Below, piece after piece: positions 4,181 to 5,502 of a stretch of DNA of 5,502 nucleotides. The notes beneath the pieces were generated by a model. The model saw only the letters and a list, made by a program, of their open reading frames with translations, made no database searches and was not told the origin of the DNA. A program made the translations under genes and the position numbers. Source of the DNA: Verrucomicrobiales bacterium (GTDB lineage Bacteria; Verrucomicrobiota; Verrucomicrobiae; Limisphaerales; UBA9464); NCBI GenBank assembly GCA_005789375.1, contig SXXZ01000191.1:1-5502 (forward strand), given 5' to 3'. Position 1 is the first letter of the stretch; every line of letters begins with the position of its first letter.

Positions 4181-5502
4181 GGCTGTTTGTCGGACCGGAG
4201 TTAGGGGCACGGGGAAGAAAATGACCTTCAGGCTCCCCGTGGCAGGATCGAAGACTCGGACGATCCCTTCGAACCCAGCCGAGTAGAGTCGCTGACCGTC
4301 GGGGGAAAATTTGAGAGCAAAAACCGCTCCTGCATGTCCCGACAGTGTGCTGCGCCTCTTGCCAGTGGCCGTCTCGTAGATCCGCACTTCAGAACCGGTG
4401 TTGCCGGCGGCCAAGAGAGAGCCATCGGGACTGAAGGCCACGGATTGTACCGGGCTGGGTTGGCGCTCGAACTCGCGCACCAAGTTTACATCGTTGTTTC
4501 CGGAAGTCCGGTCCTGGTTCTCCTTGGCTTTGTAAACGCGGAGGCCGCCCTGAGCCCCGCCATAGGCTGCCCACTCTTCGCGGGGATGCCGAGCCATGCA
4601 GTCGATGGGCTCGAGGAGTTTGTTGACGTCATCGATGAACTGCCCGCTCGAGGCGTCGATGAGCTTCATGGCCCGGTCCCGACTGGCACTCAGGAGTCGG
4701 GTTCCGTCGGCGACCCATGCGGTGCGGAATACCCAGTCGCCGTGGTTTTCGAACTTCATGAGTTCTTGGCCGTCGGAGATGCGCGTCACCCGGACGCTCT
4801 TATCGGCACCACCGGTGGCCACGCGGGTGGCGTCGGGGGACCAGGAAATGCCGAAGAGAGAGTCAGGTGTCCTTCGAAAACCTTGGATTTGACGTGCCTC
4901 GGGAACATTCCATATCTGAATTTCACCAAATCGGGCCGGGGCTCCGCCGCTGACGGCCAGCGATTTGCCATCCGGCGAAAAGGCCACCGACTCGATGCGC
5001 GGGGATTCACCCACGAGGCGGCTTGCAAGCTCCCAAGAGGCTGTGTCGATGAGCAAGACCTCATGGTAACCGGCCACCGCCAATCGAGCGCCATCCGGGG
5101 ACACGTCCAGCGTGCTAATGACCGGGGGTTGGGTGTACGTGGGTGGTTCCTTCAGGCGTGTCGAATAGGCGTCAGCCGGGGTGTCATCCTTGGCTCCTTC
5201 TTGAATCCAGCGGGTAATGAGGGCTACCTCCTGCGCAGACAGGGCGTCGCCCTCCTTAGGCATTTCCGGTTCCTTGCCTGCGATGGATGTGATGAGTAGT
5301 GATTTAGCGGGATCACCGACTACGAGGTTCGCCCCGTGCTTCCCGTGCTTCATCAGGCCCGCAAACGTGGAGGTGTCCACCTCGCCCTTGAGTTTGTTGG
5401 GGTTGTGGCATCCGTTGCAGGAGCGTTTGAAGACCGGCGTCACATCGCGCCACCACGAGACCGATGTTTCTGCGGCGACAACTAAAGAATTTGAGACCAA
5501 GA
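4172..5502 (-). CDS. PSCyt1 cytochrome c + WD40 propeller fusion (N-terminus outside window)
   Basis: The frame ends at TGA (4174-4172) and is open to the right edge. The first in-window start-like codon is a TTG at 5500, just before LVVAA-ET. That looks like the tail of a signal peptide, so the true start probably lies beyond 5502. Numbering from that TTG, PSCyt1 occupies about 15-106: heme motif CNGCH at 28-32, LVVGDPAKSLL at 59-69, EMPKEGD at 79-85 (Met80 as likely heme ligand) and ALITRWIQEGAKDD. Seven WD40-like blades follow, at roughly 124-155, 165-198, 212-243, 254-283, 294-325, 347-377 and 388-418. Several show the xVAFSPDGxxLA strand (for example 172-182 and 354-364) and I-W/F/Y ends such as IQIWN. 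Seven blades make a closed propeller. By family this is an exported heme protein of Planctomycetota and Verrucomicrobiota; the propeller probably binds a partner. Its ligand and electron partner are unknown. Confidence 0.93.
   Translation of the reverse strand, partial: LVSNSLVVAAETSVSWWRDVTPVFKRSCNGCHNPNKLKGEVDTSTFAGLMKHGKHGANLVVGDPAKSLLITSIAGKEPEMPKEGDALSAQEVALITRWIQEGAKDDTPADAYSTRLKEPPTYTQPPVISTLDVSPDGARLAVAGYHEVLLIDTASWELASRLVGESPRIESVAFSPDGKSLAVSGGAPARFGEIQIWNVPEARQIQGFRRTPDSLFGISWSPDATRVATGGADKSVRVTRISDGQELMKFENHGDWVFRTAWVADGTRLLSASRDRAMKLIDASSGQFIDDVNKLLEPIDCMARHPREEWAAYGGAQGGLRVYKAKENQDRTSGNNDVNLVREFERQPSPVQSVAFSPDGSLLAAGNTGSEVRIYETATGKRRSTLSGHAGAVFALKFSPDGQRLYSAGFEGIVRVFDPATGSLKVIFFPVPLTPVRQTAKN

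Noticed and set aside
4334..5299. A 321-codon open frame on plus, opposite the PSCyt1-WD40 gene
   Set aside because: It lies wholly inside a gene with clear domains on the other strand, its translation shows no recognisable domain, and long antisense frames are common in GC-rich coding DNA.
1..5502. CRISPR array, transposon ends, prophage, toxin-antitoxin or defence genes
   Set aside because: No regularly spaced repeats of suitable length, no transposase or integrase motifs, and no recognisable defence domains on either strand.

Overview
The window is a GC-rich (about 60% by eye), gene-dense bacterial stretch with four larger protein genes and one very small one. Two genes carry the planctomycete-type cytochrome c domain (PSCyt1): one is joined to DUF1549, the other to a WD40 propeller. 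This family set is typical of the Planctomycetota-Verrucomicrobiota group. I lean towards Verrucomicrobiota because of the overall gene mix, but that is inference. No rRNA, tRNA, CRISPR, insertion sequence, phage or other mobile-element gene was found.

Layout. (1) 1-1755, minus: a secreted PSCyt1/DUF1549 cytochrome-like protein, open without a stop to the window edge, so its C-terminal half (expected DUF1553) lies outside. (2) 1756-1892: a divergent intergenic region, with three GGAGG boxes spaced seven bases apart before the next gene. (3) 1893-2828, plus: a secreted beta-propeller protein with five recognisable 'L-x-NGN-x-LV' blades. (4) 2829-2985: a convergent intergenic region with short direct repeats, a GGAGGCCTCC palindrome and a hairpin whose loop holds the stop codon of the next gene. 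(5) 2986-3771, minus: a J-domain co-chaperone of the CbpA/DnaJB type, with no ATG or GTG start. (6) 3802-3930, minus: a 42-residue lysine-rich protein, too short for usual ORF cut-offs, ending 30 bases upstream of the J-protein and in the same frame. (7) 3931-4171: a non-coding gap ending in a GC-rich hairpin followed by TTTTT on the plus strand. (8) 4172-5502, minus: a PSCyt1-WD40 fusion whose N-terminus runs off the right edge.

How the genes may work together. The two PSCyt1 proteins and the NGN propeller all carry export signals, or the remains of one, and probably act in the periplasm or at the cell surface. PSCyt1/DUF1549/DUF1553 and PSCyt1-WD40 proteins are commonly found near each other in these phyla, but their substrates are unknown. 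The lysine-rich protein and the J-protein look like a separate cytoplasmic pair, perhaps co-transcribed. No defence or mobile system is apparent. The least explained items are the lysine-rich protein/J-protein pair, the start of the J-protein, and a possible short plus-strand transcript in the 3931-4171 gap.
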